41,834 nt of DNA from JAWLFI01 sp041685645 (lineage in GTDB: Bacteria; Bacteroidota; Bacteroidia; Chitinophagales; Saprospiraceae): NCBI GenBank assembly GCA_041685645.1, contig JAWLFI010000001.1, forward strand, positions 1 through 41,834, written 5' to 3'. The notes beneath the pieces are model-generated. The model had not been told where the DNA came from and ran no database searches. It worked only from the letters and a program-made list of their open reading frames with translations. Shown here piece after piece: positions 1 to 7,584 of the stretch; within the stretch, counting starts at the first letter, position 1, and every line of letters starts with the position of its first letter. A program made the translations under genes and the position numbers.

Positions 1-965
1 TACCCGTGATTCTTACGATTGCGCTGATTGGCTATATGGAATCCATCGCTGTGGCAAAAAATATAGCCAGCAGGGAAGGCTATAAAGTCAACGCCAATAG
101 TGAACTCCTGGGTTTGGGACTGGCCAATATTGTAGGCGCCTTTTTCCAGGCCTACCCCACTACAGGGGGCCTATCCAGGACCGCTGTGAACTACCAGGCC
201 GGAGCCAAAACCATATTGGCCTCCTTATTTACCGTGGTGCTCATCGTAATTACCGTGTTGTTTTTTACACCGGTATTTTACTATTTGCCCATGACTATTC
301 TCGCTTCCATTGTCATGTTGGCCGTGGCCTCTCTCTTTGATTTTAAAGAAATGAAGCACTTGTGGTATACTGACCGAAAAGATTTTGCCCTGCTCATGTT
401 CACCTTTATGGTCACCCTTTTCGTGGGCATCAAGGAAGGCATTATTGCCGGTGTGTTGATATCTTTATTAGTCATCATTTACAAGATCGCCAAGCCCCAC
501 TCCACTGAACTGGGTCGCCTGGGCGATACGCAGGTTTTTCGGAATATTGGTCGGTATCCCAAAGCACAAGTCGATGACAGATTCTTGTTGATCCGCTTCG
601 ATGCCCCGCTGTATTTTGCCAATGTGGAGGCCTTTGAGGAAGCCATTCACAGCCGCTTAGACCAACGCGACACACCTCCCGAACTTTTGGTATTAGACGC
701 CTCGTCCATCAATATGATCGATTCCACCGGTGTACTCACCCTACAGGAAATGATGGAGTATCTGAATGAGCGGGATATTAAATTCTATTTAGTAGGCGCG
801 ATTGGACCCCTCCGCGATAAATTGAATCGAGCGGGTCTACTCTCCGAGGATAAGGAATGGAGTCACTTTTTCGACATGCAAGATGCTATTACCTACTTTG
901 AGAAGCAAGATTGTATCGATGAAGAGACCTCCTTTTCTCCACGTCAATTTTATAATATTAAATAG
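1..965 (+). CDS. SulP family anion (sulfate/bicarbonate-type) transporter, C-terminal part
   Basis: The 5' end lies outside the window; the reading frame is open from the first bases and stops at 963-965. The visible part begins in the membrane domain, with hydrophobic segments around the FTVVLIVITVLFF and LLMFTFMVTLFVG stretches and the Pro/Gly-rich loop AYPTTGGLSRTAVNYQAGA typical of SulP proteins. A cytoplasmic STAS domain follows in about the last 130 residues, with the core motif LLVLDASSINMIDSTG. SulP proteins are inner-membrane carriers of sulfate, bicarbonate or other anions, often with a cation. Substrate cannot be told from this part. A palindromic repeat starts at the stop codon and may serve as the transcript end. 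Family assignment is firm. Confidence 0.9.
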   Translation, partial: PVILTIALIGYMESIAVAKNIASREGYKVNANSELLGLGLANIVGAFFQAYPTTGGLSRTAVNYQAGAKTILASLFTVVLIVITVLFFTPVFYYLPMTILASIVMLAVASLFDFKEMKHLWYTDRKDFALLMFTFMVTLFVGIKEGIIAGVLISLLVIIYKIAKPHSTELGRLGDTQVFRNIGRYPKAQVDDRFLLIRFDAPLYFANVEAFEEAIHSRLDQRDTPPELLVLDASSINMIDSTGVLTLQEMMEYLNERDIKFYLVGAIGPLRDKLNRAGLLSEDKEWSHFFDMQDAITYFEKQDCIDEETSFSPRQFYNIK

Positions 966-1142
966 GGCGTATCCCCGTCCTCGAGAGCGCCTCGCGCTCC
1001 TCGGAACGGGGTCGCTATGCTTCGCAGCTCGCTATTCGCTCGGCCTTTGGCCGGGCTTCGCCGCCGGCCGGCAGTCTCCTTCGTTCGCCCATAAGTGGGC
1101 TCCCTCAGGCCTGCTGCGCAGCGCTTACGCAAGCGATCCGGG
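965..1142 (+). repeat. Palindromic interspersed element, copy A (plus orientation)
   Basis: A GC-rich block begins at the stop codon of the SulP gene with GGGCGT (965-970). A stem follows (CCCCGT at 973-978 paired with ACGGGG at 1006-1011, with an inner GAGCGC/GCGCTC stem), then GCTATG (1014-1019), further short palindromes, and GCAGCGCTTACGCAA (1118-1132) near the end. Copy C at 20342 has the same order of parts, and copies B and D carry the first half in reverse. It is much richer in G+C than its surroundings and open reading frames through it look accidental. The end is approximate. Confidence 0.7.
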
Positions 1143-1402
1143 TTTCTGTGACACTCGGAAACGAATTGGGGGTGATAGGAGATGTACACATTCTATTTAA
1201 GGTAGATCTACGGAATGGTGTTCACATTCTTACCCCTATAGGCACAAGCGTCAATCTGCTATATTGTGTGCATCCGGTCTCCTGAAAACAAGGACAAAAT
1301 GGAGTTTAGATGAAAAAGCTGAATGGCATCAGGAAAGGTACAGGAACCGCTCCAATTAGAGCCTCCTTGTGGCGACATCTTTGAAGTAGAATAGTGCAAA
1401 GT

Positions 1403-1433
1403 AAAAAAAAGGCCGCCCTACGGACGACCTTTT
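1403..1433 (-). terminator. Rho-independent terminator of katG
   Basis: Read on the minus strand, AAGGTCGTCC, a GTA loop and GGGCGGCCTT form a 10-bp stem including G-U pairs, followed by a run of eight T. It lies about 30 bases past the katG stop. The stretch 1143-1402 between this hairpin and element A holds no gene or other structure that I can recognise. Confidence 0.8.
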
Positions 1434-1463
1434 GCTCAAATGCTATTGTTATAAAACAACTCA

Positions 1464-3707
1464 TTACTTCAAGTCAAATCGATCGAGTTTCATCACCTTG
1501 TCCCAGGCTTTGACGAAATCTTTGACAAATTTCTCTTCTGAGTCGGCAGATCCATACACCTCAGCAATGGCTCGCAATTCCGAATTGGATCCAAAGATCA
1601 AATCCGTGCGCGTTCCGGTCCATTTTTTCTCTCCACTCTTCCGATCACTACCTTCAAAGACAGTTTCTTCCTCCGAAGTGGCTTTCCAGCTCGTGTTCAG
1701 ATCCAACAGGTTGACAAAAAAGTCATTTGTCAAGGTCTCCGGTCGTTTCGTAAACACGCCATGAGCGGATTTGTCGAAATTGGTGTTCAACACTCTCATT
1801 CCTCCGAGCAAAACGGTCATCTCGGGCGCAGTAAGCGTCATCAATTGCGCTTTGTCCACCAACATTTCCTCCGGTGCCACGGGGTGCTCGGTATTGATGT
1901 AATTGCGGAAGCCATCAGCAAAGGGTTCCAGGGCTTCAAATGCCTCTACATCGGTTTGCTCTTCCGTCGCATCTGCCCGACCCGGCGTAAAGGGAACGAT
2001 TACATCGTAGCCCGCTTTTTTAGCGGCTTGCTCAATGGCTGCAGCACCAGCGAGGACAATGAGATCAGCTAAGGAAACAGCTGTGTTGTCGGATTGCTCA
2101 TTATTGAACTTCTCCTGGATGTCCTCCAGTACTTTCAGTACCCTGGCGAGTTGCTTCGGGTTGTTTGCTTCCCAATTCTTCTGCGGGGCAAAACGAATCC
2201 TGGCTCCATTCGCTCCTCCGCGTTTATCTGAATTTCGATAAGTCGATGCAGAGGCCCAGGCTGTCGATGCTAGCTCAGCTATGGAAAGCTCAGAATTGAG
2301 GATTCGCTCCTTGAGGAGTTTAACATCCTTTGCATCGATCAAGTCGTACTCCGCTTTCGGAATGGGATCTTGCCAGATAAACTCTTCTTTTGGTACTTCC
2401 GGACCGAGGAATCGGGACAAGGGCCCCATATCTCTGTGTGTCAATTTGTACCAGGCCTTGGCAAATTCTTCAGCCAACTCATCAGGATTTTCGTAGAAAT
2501 GTTTAGAAATCGGTCTGTACTTCGGATCCACTTTGAGGGATATATCTGTCGTCAGCATCATCGGCGCATGACTTTTTGAAGAGTCATGGGCATCCGGAAC
2601 TGAACCGGCTCCTGCGCCATCCTTTGGCGTCCATTGATAAGCGCCCGCCGGACTTTTTGTCAACTCCCATTCGTACTCGAATAAATTCTTGAAGTAATTA
2701 TTACTCCATTTCGTCGGCGTTTGCGTCCAGGCACCTTCCAGTCCACTGGTAATGGTATCTCCTCCTTTCCCAGAGCCATAGCTGTTCTTCCATCCCAGCC
2801 CCTGCTCTTCAATGCTTGCTCCGGCAGGCTCTGCCCCAACGTGTTCCTCTGGAGCCGCGCCGTGCACCTTACCAAATGAATGTCCGCCGGCAATGAGCGC
2901 TACCGTTTCCAGATCATTCATGGCCATGCGGCCGAAAGTTTCTCGGATATCGTGCGCAGCGGCCTCGGGATCGGGTTTGCCATTGGGCCCTTCGGGATTG
3001 ACGTAAATAAGCCCCATCTGGACAGCGCCCAGCGGATTCTCTAATTCGCGGTCACCTTCGTAGCGCTTATCACCGAGCCACTCCGTCTCCGGTCCCCAGT
3101 AGACGTCTTCTTCCGGTTCCCAAACGTCTTCCCTTCCGCCGGCAAATCCCAGCGTCTCAAAGTCCATGGATTCCAAAGCGCAATTTCCCGCCAGGATAAT
3201 GAGGTCAGCCCAGGAAATCTTTTTCCCGTATTTTTTCTTAATCGGCCACAAGAGCAAGCGAGCCTTGTCGAGATTGGCATTGTCAGGCCAGCTATTCAGA
3301 GGAGCAAAACGCTGTGTCCCCGTTCCACCTCCACCTCGACCGTCGGCGATGCGGTAGGTTCCGGCACTGTGCCAGGCCATGCGAATAAAGAAAGGACCGT
3401 AGTGTCCATAATCCGCCGGCCACCATTCCTGGGAGTCGGTCATCAGGTCAAAAATATCTTTCTTTACGGCCTTGAGGTCTAATTTTTGAAATTCGGCCGT
3501 GTAATCAAAGTCCTCCCCCATGGGGTTGGAAAGCGATGAGTGCTGTCTTAAAATGTTTAGGTTCAGTTGATTGGGCCACCAGTCTCTGTTCCTGGGTCCA
3601 CTTCCCGCGCTTTTCTTGAGCGATCCATCTAAAAATGGGCAACTCCCGCCATTGTTGATGTTGTAACTGACCTTACTTTGTCCGTTCTTATTTTTACTGT
3701 CTTCCAT
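1464..3707 (-). CDS. katG: Catalase-peroxidase KatG
   Basis: This 747-residue protein has the usual length of bacterial KatG. It is a bifunctional haem enzyme that breaks down hydrogen peroxide and also acts as a peroxidase. The distal haem site is RMAWHSAGTYR with Arg109, Trp112 and His113. Tyr235 in YVNPEGPNG and Met261 complete the Trp-Tyr-Met cross-link needed for catalase activity, and His276 in GGHSFGKVHGA is the proximal haem ligand. The second, haem-free peroxidase-like half follows. There is no clear signal peptide, so it is probably cytoplasmic. It is a single gene with its own terminator and no PerR or OxyR gene beside it. The ATG at 3705-3707 gives the normal KatG N-terminus. Confidence 0.97.
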   Translation of the reverse strand: MEDSKNKNGQSKVSYNINNGGSCPFLDGSLKKSAGSGPRNRDWWPNQLNLNILRQHSSLSNPMGEDFDYTAEFQKLDLKAVKKDIFDLMTDSQEWWPADYGHYGPFFIRMAWHSAGTYRIADGRGGGGTGTQRFAPLNSWPDNANLDKARLLLWPIKKKYGKKISWADLIILAGNCALESMDFETLGFAGGREDVWEPEEDVYWGPETEWLGDKRYEGDRELENPLGAVQMGLIYVNPEGPNGKPDPEAAAHDIRETFGRMAMNDLETVALIAGGHSFGKVHGAAPEEHVGAEPAGASIEEQGLGWKNSYGSGKGGDTITSGLEGAWTQTPTKWSNNYFKNLFEYEWELTKSPAGAYQWTPKDGAGAGSVPDAHDSSKSHAPMMLTTDISLKVDPKYRPISKHFYENPDELAEEFAKAWYKLTHRDMGPLSRFLGPEVPKEEFIWQDPIPKAEYDLIDAKDVKLLKERILNSELSIAELASTAWASASTYRNSDKRGGANGARIRFAPQKNWEANNPKQLARVLKVLEDIQEKFNNEQSDNTAVSLADLIVLAGAAAIEQAAKKAGYDVIVPFTPGRADATEEQTDVEAFEALEPFADGFRNYINTEHPVAPEEMLVDKAQLMTLTAPEMTVLLGGMRVLNTNFDKSAHGVFTKRPETLTNDFFVNLLDLNTSWKATSEEETVFEGSDRKSGEKKWTGTRTDLIFGSNSELRAIAEVYGSADSEEKFVKDFVKAWDKVMKLDRFDLK

Positions 3708-3918
3708 AATATGTTAGATTTAGTCTATGTTTGTAATGGCTAAAATACCAAAAAAATTATGGATTTCCCATGGAAAATTTAGCATTGACCTCTGAATTCG
3801 ATTATTTGCGAACTGAATGCATAGGTGATTTCTGATTTTACCTATTTCTTTGGGCTTAGCTGAGCAAGATAATATCCATAGTGTTGAAAAATAGACTTCA
3901 ATTTGCTTGTTTGGTTTG

Positions 3919-4056
3919 TTCGGACGACTGGAGATAGATCGGACGAGTGAAGCCATTCATTCAGTGGATGTCGACGGGCTACCTTCCGGCACCTATATTT
4001 TGGAAGGTTCAGACCGGGAGGGACGGATGCGTCGGGGTAAATTTATTGTGCAGTAG
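3919..4056 (+). pseudogene. Remnant of a T9SS type A C-terminal sorting domain
   Basis: In one plus frame 3919-4056 reads as the end of a T9SS cargo: GRLEIDRTSEAIHSVDVDG, then LPSGTYILEGSDREGRMRRG, then KFIVQ and a TAG stop. The DGLPSGTYIL...KFIVQ pattern is characteristic of the beta-sandwich sorting domain that directs secretion through the type IX system. The frame is open upstream only to 3895, no start codon or passenger domain is visible, and the upstream part shows no similarity I can name. I read it as the stub of a lost secreted-protein gene. A functional small gene seems unlikely because the N-terminal half of the sorting domain is missing. Confidence 0.7.
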
Positions 4057-4254
4057 AGGATTATAGACTTGGTTCAGGATAGAACTCAGTTTTTAGTCAT
4101 TTAATCGGTAGTTGAAAAGTTGTTGGGATAATCATATTCGTGCGGTGAGAAAGTAGTTGCGCTGATCTCATGGTGTTGATCAGATTATGTTCCTTGAGGG
4201 GAATGGGCAAGGAAGCTCTATTAGGATGTACTTCTAATTTCGGCTGAAGTTTTT

Positions 4255-4800
4255 TTTACCGCAAAGACGCAGAGTTCGCAGAGTTGATCTGATGTATAGG
4301 ATTGAAATTATGCGCCCTTTGTAAGACTTTCTCCTTCATCGACCGACGAATCTGCGAAGCGAAGGCGGATGAACTTTATCCTTGAATTTATTTCACGCAA
4401 AGCCGCGAAGGCTCGAAGCGCTTATTTCGCGGCGAATAGCGATACATTCACGGGAGTTACTTTTTCCATTATCCTTTTTCCTTTCTCCTTGAAATTATAT
4501 CACGCAAAGGCGCGAAGGCGCAAAGCACTTATTTTGCGGCTAATGGCTATACATTCAGGGGAGTTACTTTTTCCATTATCCTTTTTCCTTTCTCCTTGAA
4601 ATTATATCACGCAAAGCCGCGAAGACGCAAAGCGAAATTTATGTACTTTAAGATGCATATGCCATCTGCTCCTTCACCCTTCATCGACCGACGGAGCTGC
4701 GAAGCGAAGGCGGATGAACTTTATCCTTGATTTTATTTCACGCAAAGCCGCGAAGACGCAAAGCGAAATTTAAGTACTTTAAGATGCATCTGCCTACTTT
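4255..4800. repeat. Array of degenerate CGCAAAG(N)CGCGAAG repeats with longer duplicated blocks
   Basis: Five copies of a motif like CACGCAAAGCCGCGAAGACG occur near 4258, 4393, 4501, 4609 and 4739. They sit in longer duplicated blocks. A block with GGGAGTTACTTTTTCCATTA recurs 108 bp apart (about 4450 and 4558). A block with GAAGCGAAGGCGGATGAACT recurs near 4357 and 4702. A block with GTACTTTAAGATGCAT recurs near 4643 and 4773. Repeats of the CGCAAAG type are scattered through many bacterial genomes; their role is not clear. Unit and spacer lengths are irregular. Short open frames across the array look accidental. Confidence 0.75.
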
Positions 4801-4914
4801 TTCCGTCTTCGATCGACCTTTCTCCTTGATTTCATTTCACGGCAATGCACAAATGCACACCTGCGGTCATACATGTATAATTATTGTCTTGAGCTGCGTT
4901 TGCGTCAGGGATAG

Positions 4915-5040
4915 TAGGTGCACGAACCGGCGAGAGCCGGTGAAGTGGCCCGACTTCAGGAGGGCCGGCTGAGCACCGCATAGCCCGACCTCTCCCCGAG
5001 GCAATGCCAGGGGCAGTGCCCGGGGAGAGGTGACGCCCAA
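4915..5040 (-). repeat. Palindromic interspersed element, copy B (minus orientation)
   Basis: Read on the minus strand it begins TTTTTTGGGCGT, followed by a 10-bp stem (CCTCTCCCCG, at 5030-5021, with CGGGGAGAGG, at 4998-4989), then GGGCTATG (GCTATG at 4984-4979) and further palindromes (for example CCGGCTCTCGCCGG near 4927-4940). The order GGGCG, stem, GCTATG matches copies A, C and D. It ends about 70 bases before the M1 peptidase start, so it would lie in or just before that gene's leader. Confidence 0.7.
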
Positions 5041-5110
5041 AAAATTAAAATCATAAAAAGGGAGATCAGAGGGAGTTGCAATAAATTGTGGATGTTGCTA
5101 TATTGTGGGC

Positions 5111-6700
5111 ATGAAATATATAGTAGGACTCGTTGGGCTATTGATGCTTTCCGCTGCGGTGGAGGCTCAGAAAAATGTGGGGATAACATGGGGAGGAGCG
5201 CTGGACTCCTTGCAGGCGGAGGTGGAGATTTTGAGATATGATTTAGATCTGGTATTGGATTTAGAGGAGGAAAGTATAGGAGGCAAAGTGGGGATCCGGT
5301 ATCGGATGCCAGAGGGACAGACGACCTTGCGATTGGATTTACTTCAGGGGTTCGAGGTGAGTAAGGTATATGATGCGGATGGAGAGCTGGAGTTTTCGCA
5401 TGTAGAGGACTTTTTGGATATTACAGCGCATGGTGGAGAGCAGGAGGTCTTCATAGAGTATAGTGGGACGCCAATGGTCGCTGCCCGGCCTCCCTGGAGT
5501 GGTGGATTCACCTGGTCGGAGGATAGTGAGGGTCGGCATTGGCAGGGATTATCATCACAAAATGCCGGCGGGAAAATATTCATGCCTTGTCTGAATCATC
5601 CTTCGAGTCGGGCGGCGGAGGGGGTGCGACTAGCGATTACAGTGCCTGAGCCCTATGTTGTAGCGGCCAATGGTCGCTTGGAAGGAGTGGAAGAGGATGG
5701 CAACTTATTGACCTATCACTGGGTCACGGACTATCCGATCAGCAATTATAATATCAACTTCACCACGGGTTATTTTGAGAGAAGCGAACGACCATTTATC
5801 TCTGTGTCGGGGGATACTGTGCCTATGGTGGTGTATTTATTAGAGGAGGATGCCGATCGCGCCGAGGGGCTTATGGATGTATTAGGTCAGGCGGCAGCTA
5901 CACATGAGTCTTATTTTGGCCCTTATCCATTTCCAGAGGATAAATTAGCTGTGGTTCAGACACCGTATTTGGGAATGGAGCATCAAACGATCAACGCTTA
6001 CGGAAATAAATTTCGCTTTGATACGGTGGACGATGTGATATTTGACTGGTTGCTGCATCACGAATTGGGGCACGAGTGGTGGGGGAATAAATTGTCGGTA
6101 GCGGATTGGGCTGATTTTTGGCTACACGAGGGCTTTTGTACCTATGGCGATTGGCTGGCTCGCGAGGCCTATGTGGACAAGGAGAAATACTTGAACTACG
6201 CCAAAAGCAGAAGGTTGGGGATTCTTTTTCTAAAACCCCTCGTTCCGGAGCGTCCGGCTTCAGCACATGAGGCGTATCATAGAGAGGTCTATACCAAAGG
6301 AGCTTTTGTGCTTCACAGTCTCCGGTGGATTCTGGGAGACGAAACGTTTTTTGATTTATTGAGAGATATTGCCGGGGCTTCTCGGTTTTCCTATGAGAAC
6401 CAATGGTCAACTGCTGATTTTATGGAGATGGTTTCCGAATACACTGACCGCGATCTGGATGACTTTTTTGAGGTTATGCTTTTCGGTACGGAGCCTTTGG
6501 AAATGACCTTGACCGAATGGAGCGATGAGGTGTACTCGCTTCAGTTCGATAATATTGACAACACATTGCCGGTAGAAGTTCAGGTCGGCGATGAGGTGAA
6601 AGTCCTGGAGGTGGGCTCGAAGTCCATTTTTATTTCTACTCCTAAGCCACCTGTGATTGATCCCAATGGCTGGCTACTGACTAAGGTCAAAAAGTCATAA
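5111..6700 (+). CDS. M1 family (gluzincin) metallopeptidase, secreted or periplasmic
   Basis: The protein has a signal peptide (MKYIVGLVGLLMLSAAVEAQ) and a zinc site: His317, Glu318 and His321 in HHELGHEWWGN and Glu340 in FWLHEGFCTYGD, that is HEXXH-X18-E as in M1 aminopeptidases. YLGMEHQTINAYGN is the substrate-binding loop corresponding to GAMEN. At 530 residues it has the N-terminal beta domain and catalytic domain but lacks the long C-terminal domain of aminopeptidase N. It probably trims peptides in the periplasm or outside the cell. A GTG two codons earlier is possible, but the ATG at 5111 places the signal peptide at the N-terminus. Palindromic element B lies just upstream. Confidence 0.92.
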   Translation: MKYIVGLVGLLMLSAAVEAQKNVGITWGGALDSLQAEVEILRYDLDLVLDLEEESIGGKVGIRYRMPEGQTTLRLDLLQGFEVSKVYDADGELEFSHVEDFLDITAHGGEQEVFIEYSGTPMVAARPPWSGGFTWSEDSEGRHWQGLSSQNAGGKIFMPCLNHPSSRAAEGVRLAITVPEPYVVAANGRLEGVEEDGNLLTYHWVTDYPISNYNINFTTGYFERSERPFISVSGDTVPMVVYLLEEDADRAEGLMDVLGQAAATHESYFGPYPFPEDKLAVVQTPYLGMEHQTINAYGNKFRFDTVDDVIFDWLLHHELGHEWWGNKLSVADWADFWLHEGFCTYGDWLAREAYVDKEKYLNYAKSRRLGILFLKPLVPERPASAHEAYHREVYTKGAFVLHSLRWILGDETFFDLLRDIAGASRFSYENQWSTADFMEMVSEYTDRDLDDFFEVMLFGTEPLEMTLTEWSDEVYSLQFDNIDNTLPVEVQVGDEVKVLEVGSKSIFISTPKPPVIDPNGWLLTKVKKS

Positions 6701-6882
6701 ATCCAATATTGAGTCCGCTCCAATAACCCCGTCTATTCCGAATGGCTGGGAAACCCAATGTCTTGGTTGTCGGATAAAATCTTTTCTCAAGGTTGCTATG
6801 GCTTCGCCTGCGAAATATTTCATTCAACGCCTTGATCTTGCATTTTTCGTTCTCTCATGACGAGGACGTTTTCGGAGCAGAC

Positions 6883-6945
6883 CCAATGTTAAGTTTTAGC
6901 TTCCGGGGAACTCGATCTGCCTTTCCAATGTTAACCCAATGTTAA
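6883..6945. promoter_or_regulatory. Three copies of CCAATGTTAA before the membrane-protein promoter
   Basis: CCAATGTTAA occurs at 6883-6892, 6925-6934 and 6936-6945; the last two are 11 bp apart, one helical turn. They lie just upstream of the -7 element at 6963. This suggests a site for a DNA-binding protein acting on the gene at 6994. The rest of the 6701-6993 gap shows nothing recognisable. Confidence 0.4.
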
Positions 6946-6962
6946 CTCAATTAAATTTGTGT

Positions 6963-6970
6963 TATATTTG
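6963..6970 (+). promoter_or_regulatory. -7 element TATATTTG for the gene at 6994
   Basis: TATATTTG matches the Bacteroidota -7 consensus TAnnTTTG and lies 24 bases before the start codon. No clear TTG -33 element is seen at the expected distance, so the promoter may depend on an activator. Confidence 0.5.
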
Positions 6971-6993
6971 TAGAGAAGGAAAAAGAGAAACAC

Positions 6994-7491
6994 ATGAAAA
7001 ATAATAAGTTAAAAATCAGTTCCCACATGAGAAATGCATGGGTTTACATTCCCATTGCATTGGTGAGTTTATGGTATATCGCGGGTTTGATCCAACAATT
7101 ATTTTTGAGTAGCGGGGCAGGGGTGAATTGGATAGAGTTTCTTCTCATCGGTGCGATTCTAGCGGCGATCGTTTGGTATATCCTCCATTTGAGAATGGAT
7201 ATTAAAGTGACACCCAAAAGCATTAAAGTAAAGAGCAATCAATGGCTGGGTCGTCGGGTAAAAATCAAGTGGAATAAAGTCAAGGAAATTGAGCCCTTTC
7301 ATATTCCCGAGTCCTTAATGTGGACGGGATACAGTATTAATTTTGACCATTCCGTCAATCAATTTCGCCTCGGGGATAACAAAGGGGTGAAAATTGAGCT
7401 GAATTCGGGCGAAACTTATCTAATCTATTCTGACGATCTGTACGAATCAAGTGATCTCTTGCAATCTCGAGTGAGAAAGGCCAATGCGTAA
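6994..7491 (+). CDS. Small two-helix membrane protein with a PH-like domain
   Basis: This 165-residue protein has two predicted membrane helices (about residues 12-34 and 46-66: WVYIPIALVSLWYIAGLIQQ and WIEFLLIGAILAAIVWYIL). A soluble, beta-rich domain follows with the pattern DIKVTPKSIKVKSNQWLGRR...IKWNKVKEIE, which resembles the PH-like domains of small bacterial membrane proteins. The function of such proteins is unknown. It follows the peptidase on the same strand but has its own candidate promoter and upstream repeats, so it is probably separately transcribed. I would call it hypothetical with a PH-like fold. Confidence 0.7.
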   Translation: MKNNKLKISSHMRNAWVYIPIALVSLWYIAGLIQQLFLSSGAGVNWIEFLLIGAILAAIVWYILHLRMDIKVTPKSIKVKSNQWLGRRVKIKWNKVKEIEPFHIPESLMWTGYSINFDHSVNQFRLGDNKGVKIELNSGETYLIYSDDLYESSDLLQSRVRKANA

Positions 7492-7500
7492 AGCTGTTTT

Positions 7501-7565
7501 TGACGCAAATCACCTGACCTCATGATGCCACTCATTGGCTAGGAAAGCTGTGCTTTTTACTTTTG
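7501..7565 (+). promoter_or_regulatory. ccoI promoter with two CRP/FNR-type boxes 22 bp apart
   Basis: Box 1 is TGACGCAAATCA (7501-7512) and box 2 is TGATGCCACTCA (7523-7534); both fit TGA-N6-TCA with centres 22 bp apart. A -7 element TACTTTTG lies at 7558-7565, with TTG at 7535-7537, 20 bases upstream. The proximal box centre (7528.5) is 36.5 bp before the end of the -7 element, so about 40 bp before the expected transcript start, the activator position of class II CRP/FNR promoters. The same layout recurs before ccoS and the CBS gene. Confidence 0.7.
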
Positions 7566-7584
7566 CAGGTATGAAAAATCATTC

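Noticed and set aside
883..1200. Open frame through palindromic element A, and a similar one at 20177-20545 through element C
   Set aside because: They arise from GC-rich repeat DNA, begin inside real genes in another frame and have no recognisable protein features.
1320..1331. TGAATGGCATCA, a TGA-N6-TCA match
   Set aside because: It is a single box with no -7 element and no gene downstream on either strand in promoter position; one such match is expected by chance about every 4 kb.
4255..4800. Possible CRISPR array
   Set aside because: Units are degenerate, spacing is irregular (about 108 to 135 bp), spacers are themselves duplicated and no cas genes are present.
5991..6410. 139-codon antisense frame within the M1 peptidase gene
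   Set aside because: The opposite strand carries a clear enzyme with all its catalytic motifs; the antisense product has no domain or signal.
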